From contig JAKOON010000012.1 of NCBI GenBank assembly GCA_022577435.1, positions 6,197,412-6,261,411 of the forward strand: 64,000 nucleotides of DNA. The letters are read 5' to 3'. A program made the position numbers and the translations under genes. Shown piece after piece: positions 63,853 through 64,000 of this stretch. The notes beneath the pieces were generated by a model. It was not told where the DNA came from. It searched no databases and was given only the letters and a program-made list of their open reading frames with translations. Position 1 is the stretch's first letter; the number at the start of each line of letters is the position of its first letter. Source of the DNA: Embiotoca jacksoni. Lineage: Eukaryota; Chordata; Actinopteri; Embiotocidae.

Positions 63853-64000
63853 CTGAAAAAACAAGAGAGTGTGAGGAGAGGAATCTGTTTAAAAAAAACA
63901 CATCATCGATCAAACTGAGCGGAATCTCTGTCCAGATGCTTTTGTGTGTATCTGTATTCAAAGCAGCTATAACTGATATTCTCATATCAACAATGTATGC
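63853..64000. other. cers2 intron (partial)
   Basis: Non-coding sequence upstream of the last cers2 exon, running off the window. Confidence 0.6.

Noticed and set aside
1..64000. CRISPR arrays, tRNA/rRNA genes, endogenous viral genes
   Set aside because: No direct-repeat/spacer pattern other than satellites, no tRNA-like boxes noticed, and no retroviral polyprotein motifs seen.

Overview
This is a window of teleost (probably percomorph/acanthomorph) nuclear DNA. The evidence is intron-rich vertebrate genes with GT-AG junctions, long CA/GT microsatellites, fish-type dispersed repeats, a Harbinger-type DNA transposon, and a fish-type steroid 11-beta-hydroxylase (CYP11C1/CYP11B). There is nothing prokaryotic or viral in it. 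Genes were read by following homologous protein segments exon by exon and checking that each splice phase agrees with the next. Family comparisons are from memory, not from a database search.

All eight recognised protein genes lie on the minus strand. From left to right: cyp11c1 exons 1-3 (917-2791; the rest runs off the left edge), a complexin-3/4-like gene ending in a CaaX box (4150-6725), a CLK2-like LAMMER kinase (13172-17662), meiotic cohesin rec8 (20612-30324), the H3K9 methyltransferase setdb1 (31712-44944, 25 coding exons, about 1347 aa), a tiny cortexin-domain membrane protein (46762-46947, ctxnd2-like), the bHLH-PAS factor arnt (50227-59978, 21 coding exons, 788 aa), and the last coding exon of ceramide synthase cers2 (63697-63852; the rest is off the right edge). 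The neighbourhood ARNT - CTXND2 - SETDB1 - CERS2 matches human 1q21 in content, with CERS2 on the other side.

The most unusual biology is in rec8 and setdb1. In rec8 a block of about 1.4-1.7 kb holding three consecutive exons is tandemly duplicated. CA tracts sit at all three junctions, both copies have intact reading frames, and a two-choice splice acceptor allows either copy, or both, to be used. rec8 also has a coding minisatellite of about eight 17-residue units that multiplies Glu-x-x-Arg motifs, the separase cleavage consensus. setdb1 carries about 340 bp of 9-bp coding repeats (His-Ala-Pro / Leu-Gln-Pro type) between its Tudor and MBD domains. The CLK2-like gene shows no exon for the usual Arg/Ser-rich N-terminus.

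The remaining DNA is introns, intergenic sequence, microsatellites and dispersed repeats. I found no tRNA, rRNA or CRISPR array, and no clearly new gene system.
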